From positions 1,831,455 to 1,895,454 of the forward strand of contig NZ_SZZM01000001.1 in assembly GCF_005281615.1 (NCBI RefSeq): DNA of 64,000 nucleotides, in the 5' to 3' direction. The notes beneath the pieces were generated by a model. That model was not told the origin of the DNA and searched no databases. It saw only the letters and a list, made by a program, of their open reading frames with translations. How positions within the stretch are numbered: the stretch's first letter is position 1; every line of letters starts with the position of its first letter. A program made the translations under genes and the position numbers. The stretch is from Rhodoligotrophos defluvii (GTDB lineage Bacteria; Pseudomonadota; Alphaproteobacteria; Rhizobiales; Im1). Below, piece after piece: positions 7,704 through 16,239 of this stretch.

Positions 7704-8897
7704 ATGAACGCCATTGAAATGGAAACGGCCTCTATGGTGGCCCTGCGCCGCGACATCCACGCGCATCCAGAGCTGTGCTTCGAGGAGAACCGCACCGCGA
7801 ATCTCGTGGCGGCCAAGCTCACCGAATGGGGCATCCCGGTCCGCCGCGGCCTGGGCAGGACCGGCGTGGTCGGCATCGTGAAGAACGGCACGAGCGACCG
7901 CGCCATCGGCCTGCGCGCTGACATGGATGCGCTCCCTATCCAGGAGGCCAACACCTTCGGGCATGCCAGCAAGGCCACGGGCAGGATGCACGCCTGTGGC
8001 CACGACGGCCATGTCGCAATGCTGCTGGCGGCGGCGCGCCACCTCGCCAGCCACCGAAATTTCGATGGCACGGTCTACCTGATCTTCCAGCCGGCCGAGG
8101 AAGCCGGCATCGGCGGGCGCGAGATGATTGCCGACGGCCTCTTCGAGGAATTCCCGATGGAGGCGGTGTTCGGCATGCACAACTGGCCGGGCCAGGGGGT
8201 GGGCACCTTCGCTGTGAGTCCCGGGCCGGTGATGGCCTCCCACAGTGTGTTCAAGATCACCGTCCGCGGCCGCGGTTCCCACGCGGCCATGCCTCATAAC
8301 GGCATCGATCCGGTGCCGGTCGCCTGCGAGATGGTCAATGCCTTCCAGCTGATCGTCAGCCGGAACAAGCGGCCGATCGATGCGGCCGTCGTGTCCGTGA
8401 CGATGGTCCGCGCGGGCGAGGCGATCAATGTGGTGCCCGACAGCTGCGAGCTGCAGGGCACGGTCCGAACGTTCACGACCGGCGTGCTGGACTTGATCGA
8501 GCGGCGCATGAAGCAGATTGCCGAGCATATCTGCGCCGCGCACGAGGCCAGGTGCGTGTTCGAGTTCTCTCGCAACTGCCCGCCCACCGTCAACAGCGAG
8601 GCAGAGACCGCGTTCGCCCGTCAGGTGATGGCCTCCATCGTCGGTGAGGAGAATGTGTTGAAGCAGGAACCCACCATGGCCGGCGAGGACTTCGCCTTCA
8701 TGCTGCAGGCCAGGCCGGGGGCGTACTGCTTTATCGGCAACGGCGACGGCTCGCACCGCGAGACGGGGCGCAGCGCGGGGCCCTGCCTGCTGCACAACCC
8801 GAGCTACGACTTCAACGACGCCCTCATCCCGCTGGGCGCCACCTACTGGGTACGCCTGGCTGAGGGGTGGCTGCGGCCGCCTGCTTCGGCAGCTTGA
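7704..8897 (+). CDS. M20 family amidohydrolase (hippurate hydrolase type)
   Basis: This is a 397-residue metal-dependent amidohydrolase of the M20D group (N-acyl amino acid, hippurate and IAA-amino acid hydrolases). Metal ligands are visible in GRMHACGHDGH and QPAEEAGIGG, with the dimerisation domain in the middle (GRGSHAAMPHNGIDPV). It begins 12 bases after the thiolase-like gene. A hydrolase that frees a carboxylic acid from an amino acid conjugate would supply the adjacent CoA ligase, which fits the cluster; this link is inferred. Confidence 0.9.
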   Translation: MNAIEMETASMVALRRDIHAHPELCFEENRTANLVAAKLTEWGIPVRRGLGRTGVVGIVKNGTSDRAIGLRADMDALPIQEANTFGHASKATGRMHACGHDGHVAMLLAAARHLASHRNFDGTVYLIFQPAEEAGIGGREMIADGLFEEFPMEAVFGMHNWPGQGVGTFAVSPGPVMASHSVFKITVRGRGSHAAMPHNGIDPVPVACEMVNAFQLIVSRNKRPIDAAVVSVTMVRAGEAINVVPDSCELQGTVRTFTTGVLDLIERRMKQIAEHICAAHEARCVFEFSRNCPPTVNSEAETAFARQVMASIVGEENVLKQEPTMAGEDFAFMLQARPGAYCFIGNGDGSHRETGRSAGPCLLHNPSYDFNDALIPLGATYWVRLAEGWLRPPASAA

Positions 8898-8958
8898 CGC
8901 CGGCTCCCGGGCTCTACAGTCTTGAGGCCAACCGCCACTGCGAAGAGCGCGAATTTCA

Positions 8959-9648
8959 ATGAGCGAATTGATCCTCTATCACAGCCCGGGAACCTGTTCC
9001 TCCGCGGCCCACGTTCTCCTGGAAGAAACCGGCGAACCCTACCGCCTCGACCTGCGCCTCGTCAGGAATGGCGAGACCTCAAGCGAAGCCTATCTGCGCA
9101 TCAATCCGAAAGGGCGGGTTCCCGCCCTGCATATCCCGGGGCAGGAGCGCGTCCTGACGGAACTGCCCGCGGTCTGCTGGTACATCACGCGCAACACGCC
9201 CGAGCTGCGCCCGCAAGGCCACATCGCGGAAGCGCGCGCGCTGGAATGGTTCAACTACCTGTCGGGAACCCTGCATACTGCGGGTTACGGGCTGCTCTGG
9301 CGCACCCAGCGATTTGCCGAGAATGCCGCCTTCCATGACGAGATGCAGCAGAAGGCGCGCAAGAACGTGCAGGAATGCAACGATCATATCGAGGCGAGCC
9401 TCGCGGGCAGACCTTGGGCGCTCGGCGATAGCTATAGCCTTATCGATCCCTTCCTGCTGGTCTTCTACACTTGGGGATTGTTGATCGGCATGGACATGCG
9501 CCGGCACGCCGCATGGACCGATCACACAGGTCGCATCGTTCTACGCCCAGCCGTGCAACGCGCATACGCCCAGGGGGGCCTGCAGACGCGCCTGGACGAC
9601 GTGGGCGCCTATCTCGACGGGCGTCTGGCCGAGCCGAAGATTCGCTGA
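8959..9648 (+). CDS. Glutathione S-transferase family protein
   Basis: The 229-residue protein has an N-terminal thioredoxin-like domain (LILYHSPGTCSSAAHVLLEE, with the serine/cysteine cluster near residues 9-13) and a helical C-terminal domain, the layout of bacterial beta-type GSTs. It lies 61 bases after the amidohydrolase and may be the last gene of the catabolic run or an independent detoxification gene. The region NPKGRVPAL carries the conserved cis-proline. Confidence 0.87.
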   Translation: MSELILYHSPGTCSSAAHVLLEETGEPYRLDLRLVRNGETSSEAYLRINPKGRVPALHIPGQERVLTELPAVCWYITRNTPELRPQGHIAEARALEWFNYLSGTLHTAGYGLLWRTQRFAENAAFHDEMQQKARKNVQECNDHIEASLAGRPWALGDSYSLIDPFLLVFYTWGLLIGMDMRRHAAWTDHTGRIVLRPAVQRAYAQGGLQTRLDDVGAYLDGRLAEPKIR

Positions 9649-9697
9649 TTCGCAAGGGGCGCCGGCCCGCCACGGCTCCCGCATCGCGGCAGCCGCC

Positions 9698-10828
9698 TCA
9701 CCCCGCGCGGAAATGCTTCGAGAGCTTCAGGCCCTGGCTCTGGTAGTGCGACCCGATGCCTTGCCCGTAGACCTGCTCCGGAGGCTCGGTGAGCGGCTCG
9801 TAGATCAGCCGGCCAACGATTTGTCCGTCCTCGAGGATGAACGGCACCTCGTGGCTGCGCACCTCCAGCACCGCGCGGCTGCCTTCCCCGTGTCCGGCAG
9901 CATGCCCGAAGCCCGGATCGAAGAAGCCCGCATAATGAACCCTGAATTCGCCCACCAGCGGATTGAACGGCACCATCTCGGCCGCATGTGTGGGAGGCAC
10001 CTTCACCGCTTCCTTGGACGCCAGGATATAGAACTCGTTCGGGTCGAGGATGAGGCTGCCGCGGCGGGGCAGGGGGTCCCAGTAGTCCGCGATGTCCAGC
10101 GCGGCCTTCTTGTCCACGTCGATCAGCGCCGAATGCCGCTTGGCGCGAAAGCCCACGGGCGCATCGTCCCCCGCACCGACCAGATCCACAGACAGGGCGA
10201 TGCCGTTGTCGATGTCCACCCGTTCCGCCGAAACCAGCCGCTCCTGCTCGTTCAGCAGCATGGTTGCCGCATCCGACCAGGCCGGCGGCCCGGAGCGGAA
10301 CCGGATCTGCGGCAGCCGCGAGCCCGTGCGCACCAGCACCGGGAAGGTGCGCGGCGAGATCTCTGCATAGAGCGGCCCCGCATAGTCCGCGGCGATCTTG
10401 TCGAACTCGCGTGCGTAGTCGGCGATCACCCGCGTGAACACGTCGATCCGGCCGGTCGAGCTCTTCGGGTTCGCCAGCCCATGAATGCCCGGCGGCAAGG
10501 CCAGGCTCTCCAGCAGCGGCACGATGTAGACGCAGCCGGTCTCCAGCACCGCGCCGCCATCCAGCGGCATCGTGTGAAGGGCGAGCTCCCTCAGTCGGTC
10601 CGCCACTGTTGCTTCCGGCCCGGGCAGGAAGCTCGCGCGCACCCTGTAGGCAACCTGCCCAAGCCGCAGGTCGAGGCTGGCCGGCTGGATCTGGTCGACA
10701 TCCAGCGGCGCGGCCGCAATCACCGCCCCGACCTCCACCAGCTGCCGGATGCCGTGGGCGGGCAGAATGCCTCTCTTGGAGGTGAGCACGCTGGCGGTCA
10801 CGTAAGGCTGCTCCTGTCGAGTGATCAT
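9698..10828 (-). CDS. dcd: 2'-deoxycytidine 5'-triphosphate deaminase (long form)
   Basis: The 376-residue protein is the duplicated, alphaproteobacterial form of dCTP deaminase, which makes dUTP for thymidylate synthesis. Conserved blocks include QPASLDLRLG near the N terminus, NPKSSTGRIDVFTR in the first half and AGFFDPGFGH in the second half. The standard enzyme is about 190 residues, so this length corresponds to two trimer-forming domains in one chain. I start at MITRQEQ; upstream in-frame sequence is long but has no homology-like pattern. It is divergent from apaG. Confidence 0.9.
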   Translation of the reverse strand: MITRQEQPYVTASVLTSKRGILPAHGIRQLVEVGAVIAAAPLDVDQIQPASLDLRLGQVAYRVRASFLPGPEATVADRLRELALHTMPLDGGAVLETGCVYIVPLLESLALPPGIHGLANPKSSTGRIDVFTRVIADYAREFDKIAADYAGPLYAEISPRTFPVLVRTGSRLPQIRFRSGPPAWSDAATMLLNEQERLVSAERVDIDNGIALSVDLVGAGDDAPVGFRAKRHSALIDVDKKAALDIADYWDPLPRRGSLILDPNEFYILASKEAVKVPPTHAAEMVPFNPLVGEFRVHYAGFFDPGFGHAAGHGEGSRAVLEVRSHEVPFILEDGQIVGRLIYEPLTEPPEQVYGQGIGSHYQSQGLKLSKHFRAG

Positions 10829-10975
10829 CCAAGGCCGGCCCTTTCGTAGCGCAATCACGCCAGAGCGCAACCATTTGCTGAACCATGACGCGCCACCCGC
10901 GACGCGGGACGCACTTGACGGCAGGGCGGCGCGCGCCACACAGTGCGGCAAAGGTCCCGGGCCCCACAGGATGCC

Positions 10976-11368
10976 ATGTACGACAAGACCACGCGAGCCA
11001 TACGTGTAACCGTGACCCCCACCTTCCTCGAGGACCAGTCCACGCCGGAGGAGCACTACTTCGTCTGGGCCTACACCATTGTCATCGAAAATCTCGGGCA
11101 GGAAGTGGTCCAGCTGATGACCCGCTACTGGAAGATCACCGATGCGCTCGGCCGCCACCAGGAGGTCAGGGGCGAGGGCGTCGTCGGCGAGCAGCCGGTC
11201 CTGCACCCCGGCGAGCGCTTCGAATACACGAGCGGCGCGCCCTTGCCCACTCCATCCGGCATCATGGTGGGCAGCTATCAGATGGAGACCTCGTCCGGCG
11301 AGATGTTCAATGTGGAAATCCCGGCCTTCGCCTTGGAGAGCCCTTATGCCAAGACGAGGCTGCATTGA
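10976..11368 (+). CDS. apaG: ApaG-like protein (Co2+/Mg2+ efflux-associated, FN3-like fold)
   Basis: The 130-residue protein carries the ApaG pattern: VTVTPTFLEDQSTPEEHYFVWAY at the start, the region RYWKITDALG and the glycine-rich HPGERFEYTSG. ApaG is a small beta-sandwich protein whose cellular role is linked to divalent cation resistance and Ap4A metabolism in enterobacteria. I use MYDKTTRAI as the start because this matches family length; an upstream ATG adds 11 residues. Its stop overlaps the presumed TTG start of the next gene. Confidence 0.9.
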   Translation: MYDKTTRAIRVTVTPTFLEDQSTPEEHYFVWAYTIVIENLGQEVVQLMTRYWKITDALGRHQEVRGEGVVGEQPVLHPGERFEYTSGAPLPTPSGIMVGSYQMETSSGEMFNVEIPAFALESPYAKTRLH

Positions 11369-12552
11369 CCGGAAGCGTTGAGGCCCGTGCCCGCCCGCAG
11401 CGGCTGAGCCCCGTGGAAATGCTGGAGCGCCTGGTTGCCTTCGATACCACCAGCCGGCTCAGCAACCTGCCATTGATCCACTTCGTGCGCGACTATCTCG
11501 CGAGCTGGGGCGTGGAAAGCCTGCTCATCCCCAGCGACGACGGCAGCAAGGCCTCGCTCTACGCCACCATCGGGCCTAGAGACCGCGGCGGCATCGCGCT
11601 CTCCGGTCACACGGACGTCGTGCCGGTCGACAACCAGGCCTGGAGCACCGACCCCTGGCGGCTTACCGCGCGCGACGGCAAGCTCTACGGCCGCGGCAGC
11701 TGCGACATGAAGGGCTTCGTGGCCACCGCGCTCGCCCATGTGCCGGATTTCCTCGCCCGTCCGCTCAGGCAGCCGATCCACCTGGCCCTCTCCTACGACG
11801 AGGAGGTCGGCTGTCTCGGCGTGCGGCCGATGATCGCCGAATTGCGCGCCAATCACCCCTTGCCCAGGGCCGTGATCGTGGGCGAGCCGACCATGATGGC
11901 GGTGGTCGACGCCCACAAGGGCACCCGCCGCTATCGCACCGAGATCAACGGCAAGGAAGCCCATTCCAGCATGCCGCAGATCGCCGCCAACGCGGCCATG
12001 GCGGCGGGCGAGCTCATCGCCGAGCTTGCGCGCCTCAGCCGCGAGTTCATGCAGCGTGGCGATCCCTCGGGGCGGTTCGAGCCGCCCTACACGTCGCTCC
12101 AGGTCACGCGGATCGAAAGCGGCGGCGCCTTGAACATCATCCCCCGCCACGCGCGCTTCTACTGGGAAACCCGGCTCCTGCCGGACGCCGACCCGGACGA
12201 GCCGCTAGACCGGCTTGCAGCCTTTGCCGAACAGCTCCTGCCCGGGCTGCGCGCCGTAGAGCGCACCGCAAGCATCGCCACCACCGTCATAGCCGGCGTG
12301 GTGGGCCTGAAGCCCGCCCCCGGCTCGGCGGCCGAGCAGCTGGCCATGCGGCTCACCGGCGCCAATCGGACCTTCGCCGTGCCCTATGCCACCGAGGGCG
12401 GTCTGTTCCAGGAGGCGGAGATGCCGGCCATCGTCTGCGGCCCCGGCGATATCGCCCAGGCCCACCAGCCGGATGAATTCATCACCCTGGCCCAGATCGA
12501 GGAGTGCTCGCGGTTCATGCTGCGCCTGGCCGATCACGCGGCGCAGGGCTGA
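11365..12552 (+). CDS. argE: Acetylornithine deacetylase (M20A family)
   Basis: This M20-family peptidase-fold hydrolase is about 395 residues and best fits ArgE, which removes acetate from N-acetylornithine in arginine synthesis. Zinc-binding blocks are SGHTDVVPVD, GRGSCDMKGF and YDEEVGCLG, with the catalytic glutamates in the last. The proposed start is TTG inside the apaG stop codon (GAGG 5-8 bases before it); the first in-frame ATG is 54 bases later. Succinyl-diaminopimelate desuccinylase is a less likely alternative. Confidence 0.85.
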   Translation: MTGSVEARARPQRLSPVEMLERLVAFDTTSRLSNLPLIHFVRDYLASWGVESLLIPSDDGSKASLYATIGPRDRGGIALSGHTDVVPVDNQAWSTDPWRLTARDGKLYGRGSCDMKGFVATALAHVPDFLARPLRQPIHLALSYDEEVGCLGVRPMIAELRANHPLPRAVIVGEPTMMAVVDAHKGTRRYRTEINGKEAHSSMPQIAANAAMAAGELIAELARLSREFMQRGDPSGRFEPPYTSLQVTRIESGGALNIIPRHARFYWETRLLPDADPDEPLDRLAAFAEQLLPGLRAVERTASIATTVIAGVVGLKPAPGSAAEQLAMRLTGANRTFAVPYATEGGLFQEAEMPAIVCGPGDIAQAHQPDEFITLAQIEECSRFMLRLADHAAQG

Positions 12553-12585
12553 TCGCGGCCGGCCACGGCGCCTGTGCCGGTCCCG

Positions 12586-13524
12586 TCAGCGCTTGGCCTC
12601 GATCGCGTCCCAGATCAGGCTGGCGATGTCCGCGCCGCCGAAGCGCTTGATCTCACGGATGCCGGTCGGCGAGGTCACGTTGATCTCGGTCAGCCAGTCG
12701 CCGATCACGTCGATGCCGACGAACAGCAACCCGCGCGCCTTGAGCTCTGGGCCGATCGCCTCGCAGATCTCCATGTCGCGCGCTGTGAGCTCGGCCGGTT
12801 CCGGCCGCCCGCCCACATGCATGTTGGAGCGCGCCTCGCCCAGCGCCGGCACCCGGTTGATGGCGCCCACCGCCTTGCCATCCACCAGGATGATGCGCTT
12901 GTCGCCCTTGCGCACCTCCGGCAGGTATTTCTGCACGATGAACGGCTCGCGGAACGACTGCTCGAACAGCTCGACCAGCGCCGCCAGGTTCTCGTCCCCA
13001 TGGCTCAGCCGGAACACCCCGGCCCCCCCATTGCCGAACAGGGGCTTCAGGATGATGTCGCCGAACTCGTCCTTGAACGCCCGGATGGCGTTGCGGTCGC
13101 GGGTGATGAGCGTCGGCGGCATGAATTGTGGAAAGCGGGTGACGAAGATCTTCTCCGGCGCGTTGCGCACCTCCGCCGGGTCGTTCACCACCAGGGTGCG
13201 CGGCTGCAGGGCCTCCAGCAGGTGTGTGGTGGTGATATAGGACATGTCGAACGGCGGATCCTGGCGCAGCAGCACCACGTCCCATTCGTCCAGAGTCTCG
13301 ACCCGCTGGTCGGAGAGGGTGAAATGGTCGCCTTCCTGGTCACGCACGGCAAGGCTTGCGCCCCAGGCGCTCAGCCGGCCATCGCGCAGGCTGAGATGCT
13401 TGGGGAGATAATAGAAGATCTCATGGCCCCGTCGTTGCGCTTCCAGAAGCATGGCAAAGGTGGAATCGCCCCGAATCGTGATCTGCTCGATCGGGTCCAT
13501 CTGAACGGCAATCTTCAACGGCAT
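12586..13524 (-). CDS. gshB: Glutathione synthetase
   Basis: The 312-residue ATP-grasp ligase joins gamma-glutamylcysteine to glycine. The start [15 protein letters not shown] is characteristic of bacterial GshB, and [11 protein letters not shown], the glycine-rich GNGGAGVF loop and ITVTSPTG-like [12 protein letters not shown] at the C terminus are family signatures. An upstream in-frame extension of 28 residues is rejected. It is the third gene of the rsmI-yraN-gshB set on this strand, with 29 bases between yraN and it. Confidence 0.95.
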   Translation of the reverse strand: MPLKIAVQMDPIEQITIRGDSTFAMLLEAQRRGHEIFYYLPKHLSLRDGRLSAWGASLAVRDQEGDHFTLSDQRVETLDEWDVVLLRQDPPFDMSYITTTHLLEALQPRTLVVNDPAEVRNAPEKIFVTRFPQFMPPTLITRDRNAIRAFKDEFGDIILKPLFGNGGAGVFRLSHGDENLAALVELFEQSFREPFIVQKYLPEVRKGDKRIILVDGKAVGAINRVPALGEARSNMHVGGRPEPAELTARDMEICEAIGPELKARGLLFVGIDVIGDWLTEINVTSPTGIREIKRFGGADIASLIWDAIEAKR

Positions 13525-13553
13525 GAGCGCTGGTCCCCGAGCGCGGCGCCCGA

Positions 13554-13949
13554 TCAGCTCTCGCCGGCAATGGCGGCGGGAAAGGCATCCGCGATGTGCA
13601 GGGGCCATAGGTAGGGCGGCACGATCACCATGTCAAAGCGGTAGTTCCAGTCGGAAAGGGAGGGGTGCCGCGGCAGCCAGAATCGGGCGGCGCGCACGAT
13701 CCGCGCCTGTTGCCGTTCGCGTAGGGCAAGCATGGCGCTGTCTCGCCGCGCCCGCTGCTTCACCTCCACGAACACCACGAGCCTGCCGCGGCAGGCGATG
13801 ATGTCGATCTCGCCCACCGGCGTGCGGGCGCGCCGCTCGAGGATGCGGAAACCCTTGAGCCGCAGCAGAAGCGCGGCCATTGTCTCGGCCCGAATGCCGC
13901 GCCGGTGTGCCGCGCGCCGCCCCTGCTCAGTCCTGCCGCCGCCCTTCAT
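13554..13949 (-). CDS. YraN family (UPF0102) endonuclease-like protein
   Basis: This 131-residue protein has the Holliday-junction-resolvase-like core of the UPF0102 family: the glutamate and aspartate of [10 protein letters not shown] and the EVKQR block are the putative metal-binding triad. The gene overlaps the end of rsmI by 23 bases, the same neighbourhood as yraN in many proteobacteria. The cellular function of the family is not established. Confidence 0.9.
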   Translation of the reverse strand: MKGGGRTEQGRRAAHRRGIRAETMAALLLRLKGFRILERRARTPVGEIDIIACRGRLVVFVEVKQRARRDSAMLALRERQQARIVRAARFWLPRHPSLSDWNYRFDMVIVPPYLWPLHIADAFPAAIAGES

Positions 13950-14883
13950 CGCCGCCGCCCCGCAACGTCAGCGCCCGAGCATAGACGCGCTTGCGCGGCA
14001 GCCGCAACGCCTCGGCCACATGGGCGGCGGCCCGGCTGGCCGACATGGTGCGCAGCGCTGCCGCAAGTTCGGCATCCAGCGCCGCATCGCTCACCATGGT
14101 TTGCATATCGCTCGCGGGCGGCGCGATCAGCAGCGTAATCTCGCCCCTCACGCTGTCGCGGCCGGAGAGGGCAGTGGCAATCTCTTCCGCCGTGCCGGCG
14201 ATCACCTCCTCGTGCAGCTTGGTGAGCTCGCGGGTCACCGCGACCTTTCGTCCGCCCATCGCCTCGGCGACATCTGTAAGGGTCGAGAGCACCCGTTGCG
14301 GTGATTCGAACAGGACCAGCGTGGCCGGCACGTCCTTGAGCTCCGCCAGGCGCCGCTTCCGCTCGCCCGCCTTGGCCGGCAGGAATCCGGCAAACAGGAA
14401 GCTGTCGCTGGGCAGGCCCGATATGGTGAGCCCGGCCAGCACCGCGCTTGCCCCGGGAACCGCATGCACGCGCAGGCCCTTGTCCCGGGCCTCCTGCACC
14501 AGCTTGTAGCCGGGGTCGGACACCAGCGGCGTTCCCGCATCGCTCACCAGGGCGATCGCCGCGCCCTCGCCTAGGCGCTGGAGAATGCCGGGCCTGACTT
14601 TTGCCGCATTGTGCTCGTGATAAGGCGCAAGCGGGGTCGCTATCCCATAGCGCTGCGTGAGCTTGCGGGTCACTCGGGTGTCCTCGCACAGAATCACATC
14701 CACGCCGGCAAGCGTATGCAGCGCGCGCAGAGTGATGTCGCCGAGATTGCCGATGGGCGTTGCGGTCACATGTAGTCCGGGCTCGGCCCTCGCGGTGGCA
14801 AAGCTTTGTCCGTCCACGGTGAAGCGCCGGGGCTTGGCTTCCGCTTCCGGATTGTCGGTATCGATGTTCAGTGCGCGGGACAA
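13927..14883 (-). CDS. rsmI: 16S rRNA (cytidine1402-2'-O)-methyltransferase
   Basis: The 318-residue SAM-dependent enzyme of the tetrapyrrole-methylase fold methylates the ribose of C1402 in the ribosomal P site. ATPIGNLGDITLRAL, CEDTRVTRKL and SDAGTPLVSDPG are the family blocks. The start is TTG with GGAAAG upstream; the family part begins near residue 36. It is divergent from the LpoA-like lipoprotein gene, a common arrangement in proteobacteria. Confidence 0.95.
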   Translation of the reverse strand: MSRALNIDTDNPEAEAKPRRFTVDGQSFATARAEPGLHVTATPIGNLGDITLRALHTLAGVDVILCEDTRVTRKLTQRYGIATPLAPYHEHNAAKVRPGILQRLGEGAAIALVSDAGTPLVSDPGYKLVQEARDKGLRVHAVPGASAVLAGLTISGLPSDSFLFAGFLPAKAGERKRRLAELKDVPATLVLFESPQRVLSTLTDVAEAMGGRKVAVTRELTKLHEEVIAGTAEEIATALSGRDSVRGEITLLIAPPASDMQTMVSDAALDAELAAALRTMSASRAAAHVAEALRLPRKRVYARALTLRGGGDEGRRQD

Positions 14884-14991
14884 GTGGGGCTTTCCATTGT
14901 GGAACGGTTTGTTTAGCTTAAGGGCCGTATGCGCCGGTAGAGCGGACCGGCGCCGCCCTTCGAGGATATACAGCAGCCAGCAGGATATACA

Positions 14992-16239
14992 GTGGCGTTA
15001 TCTGCCGTAGCTTCTCGTGTAGCCCGTTTGTCGTGGCCGTCTTTCGCGCGGCTCAAGGTGGTGCTTGTCGGCCTTGCGGCCTTGGGCCTGGCGGGCTGCA
15101 GCATGAATGCCAGCAGCCTGTGGGGCGATTCGAAGCCGGCAGCCCCCGTGCCACAGCAGCCCGCTGCGCCGCAGACCGTCAACATCAACCGCGAGGGCAT
15201 CAAGGTCGCCCTGCTGGTGCCTCTGTCCGGGCCCGGTGACACCGCCAATGTCGGCCGGGCGCTGAAACAGGCCGGCGAGCTGGCCATGTTCGATTCGGGT
15301 AATCCCGGCATCGTGCTCATCACCAAAGACACGCGCGGCAATCCGCAAGGTGCCCAGGCCGCTGCCCAGGAAGCGCTGGATGAAGGTGCACAGCTCATCC
15401 TCGGGCCGCTCCTGTCCAGCGAGGTTCAGGCGGTGTCTCCCTTGGCGCGCCAGCGCAACGTGTCGATGATCGCCTTTTCCTCCTCCAGCAATGTCGCGGG
15501 GCCGGGCACCTATCTCATGAGCTTCCTACCGGAGCAGGAGGTGGCGAGCGTTGCCGGCTATGCGGTGCGGCAGGGGCGCCGGAACATCCTCGCCATGATT
15601 CCGAAGGATCAATACGGCGCGACGGTGGAGCGCAGCCTGGTCGACGCCGCCGGCACCGCCGGGGGCCAGGTCGTGCAGACGGTGCGCTATGCCCGCGCGC
15701 CCACCGGCATCCCGGACGCGATCAGGGACGTCGCGGCGGCCGTGAACGATCCCTCGAAGAACGTGCAGGCCATCATGCTGCCGGAGGGGAGCGACTATCT
15801 GCGCCAGATCGGCGCCAGCCTGCAGCAGGCGGGGGTGGATCCGCAGCGGGTGAAGATGCTGGGCACCGGCCAGTGGGACAGCACGATCGCCCGCACCACG
15901 CCCATTTCTCTGGGCGGCTGGTATGCGGGCGTGGCACCGCAGATGGTCACCCGCTTCGAGCAGCGCTACCAGTCGACCTATGGCAACACGCCGCCGCGGC
16001 TGGCAAGCCTCGCCTATGATGCGGTGAGCCTGTCCATTGCCCTGGCCAAGGCGCCGGAAGGGCAACGGTTCAGCCAGGCCCAGATCACCAACCCCGAGGG
16101 CTTTCAGGGCGTCAACGGCCTGTTCCGGTTCCGCGACGATGGGCGGATCGAGCGGGGCCTTGCCATCCTGGAGGTCACGGCCGCCGGGCCGCAGGTCATC
16201 GAAAACCCGCCGGCCCGCTTCGACGGCCCTTCGTTCTAA
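14992..16239 (+). CDS. LpoA-like penicillin-binding protein activator, lipoprotein
   Basis: The 415-residue protein starts with GTG and carries a lipoprotein signal ending in the lipobox LAGC, so it is predicted to be anchored in the outer membrane. The rest has a periplasmic-binding-protein fold (IKVALLVPLSGPGDTANVGRALKQA and so on, Peripla_BP_6 type) as in the C-terminal domain of LpoA, an activator of PBP1A. Divergence from rsmI is the conserved lpoA/yraM context. The N-terminal TPR part of enteric LpoA is missing, which is usual outside gammaproteobacteria. Confidence 0.87.
   Translation: MALSAVASRVARLSWPSFARLKVVLVGLAALGLAGCSMNASSLWGDSKPAAPVPQQPAAPQTVNINREGIKVALLVPLSGPGDTANVGRALKQAGELAMFDSGNPGIVLITKDTRGNPQGAQAAAQEALDEGAQLILGPLLSSEVQAVSPLARQRNVSMIAFSSSSNVAGPGTYLMSFLPEQEVASVAGYAVRQGRRNILAMIPKDQYGATVERSLVDAAGTAGGQVVQTVRYARAPTGIPDAIRDVAAAVNDPSKNVQAIMLPEGSDYLRQIGASLQQAGVDPQRVKMLGTGQWDSTIARTTPISLGGWYAGVAPQMVTRFEQRYQSTYGNTPPRLASLAYDAVSLSIALAKAPEGQRFSQAQITNPEGFQGVNGLFRFRDDGRIERGLAILEVTAAGPQVIENPPARFDGPSF

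Noticed and set aside
10885-11364. Upstream extension of the argE-like frame across apaG
   Set aside because: The open frame before 11365 is an overlapping shadow of apaG; M20A homology begins after it.
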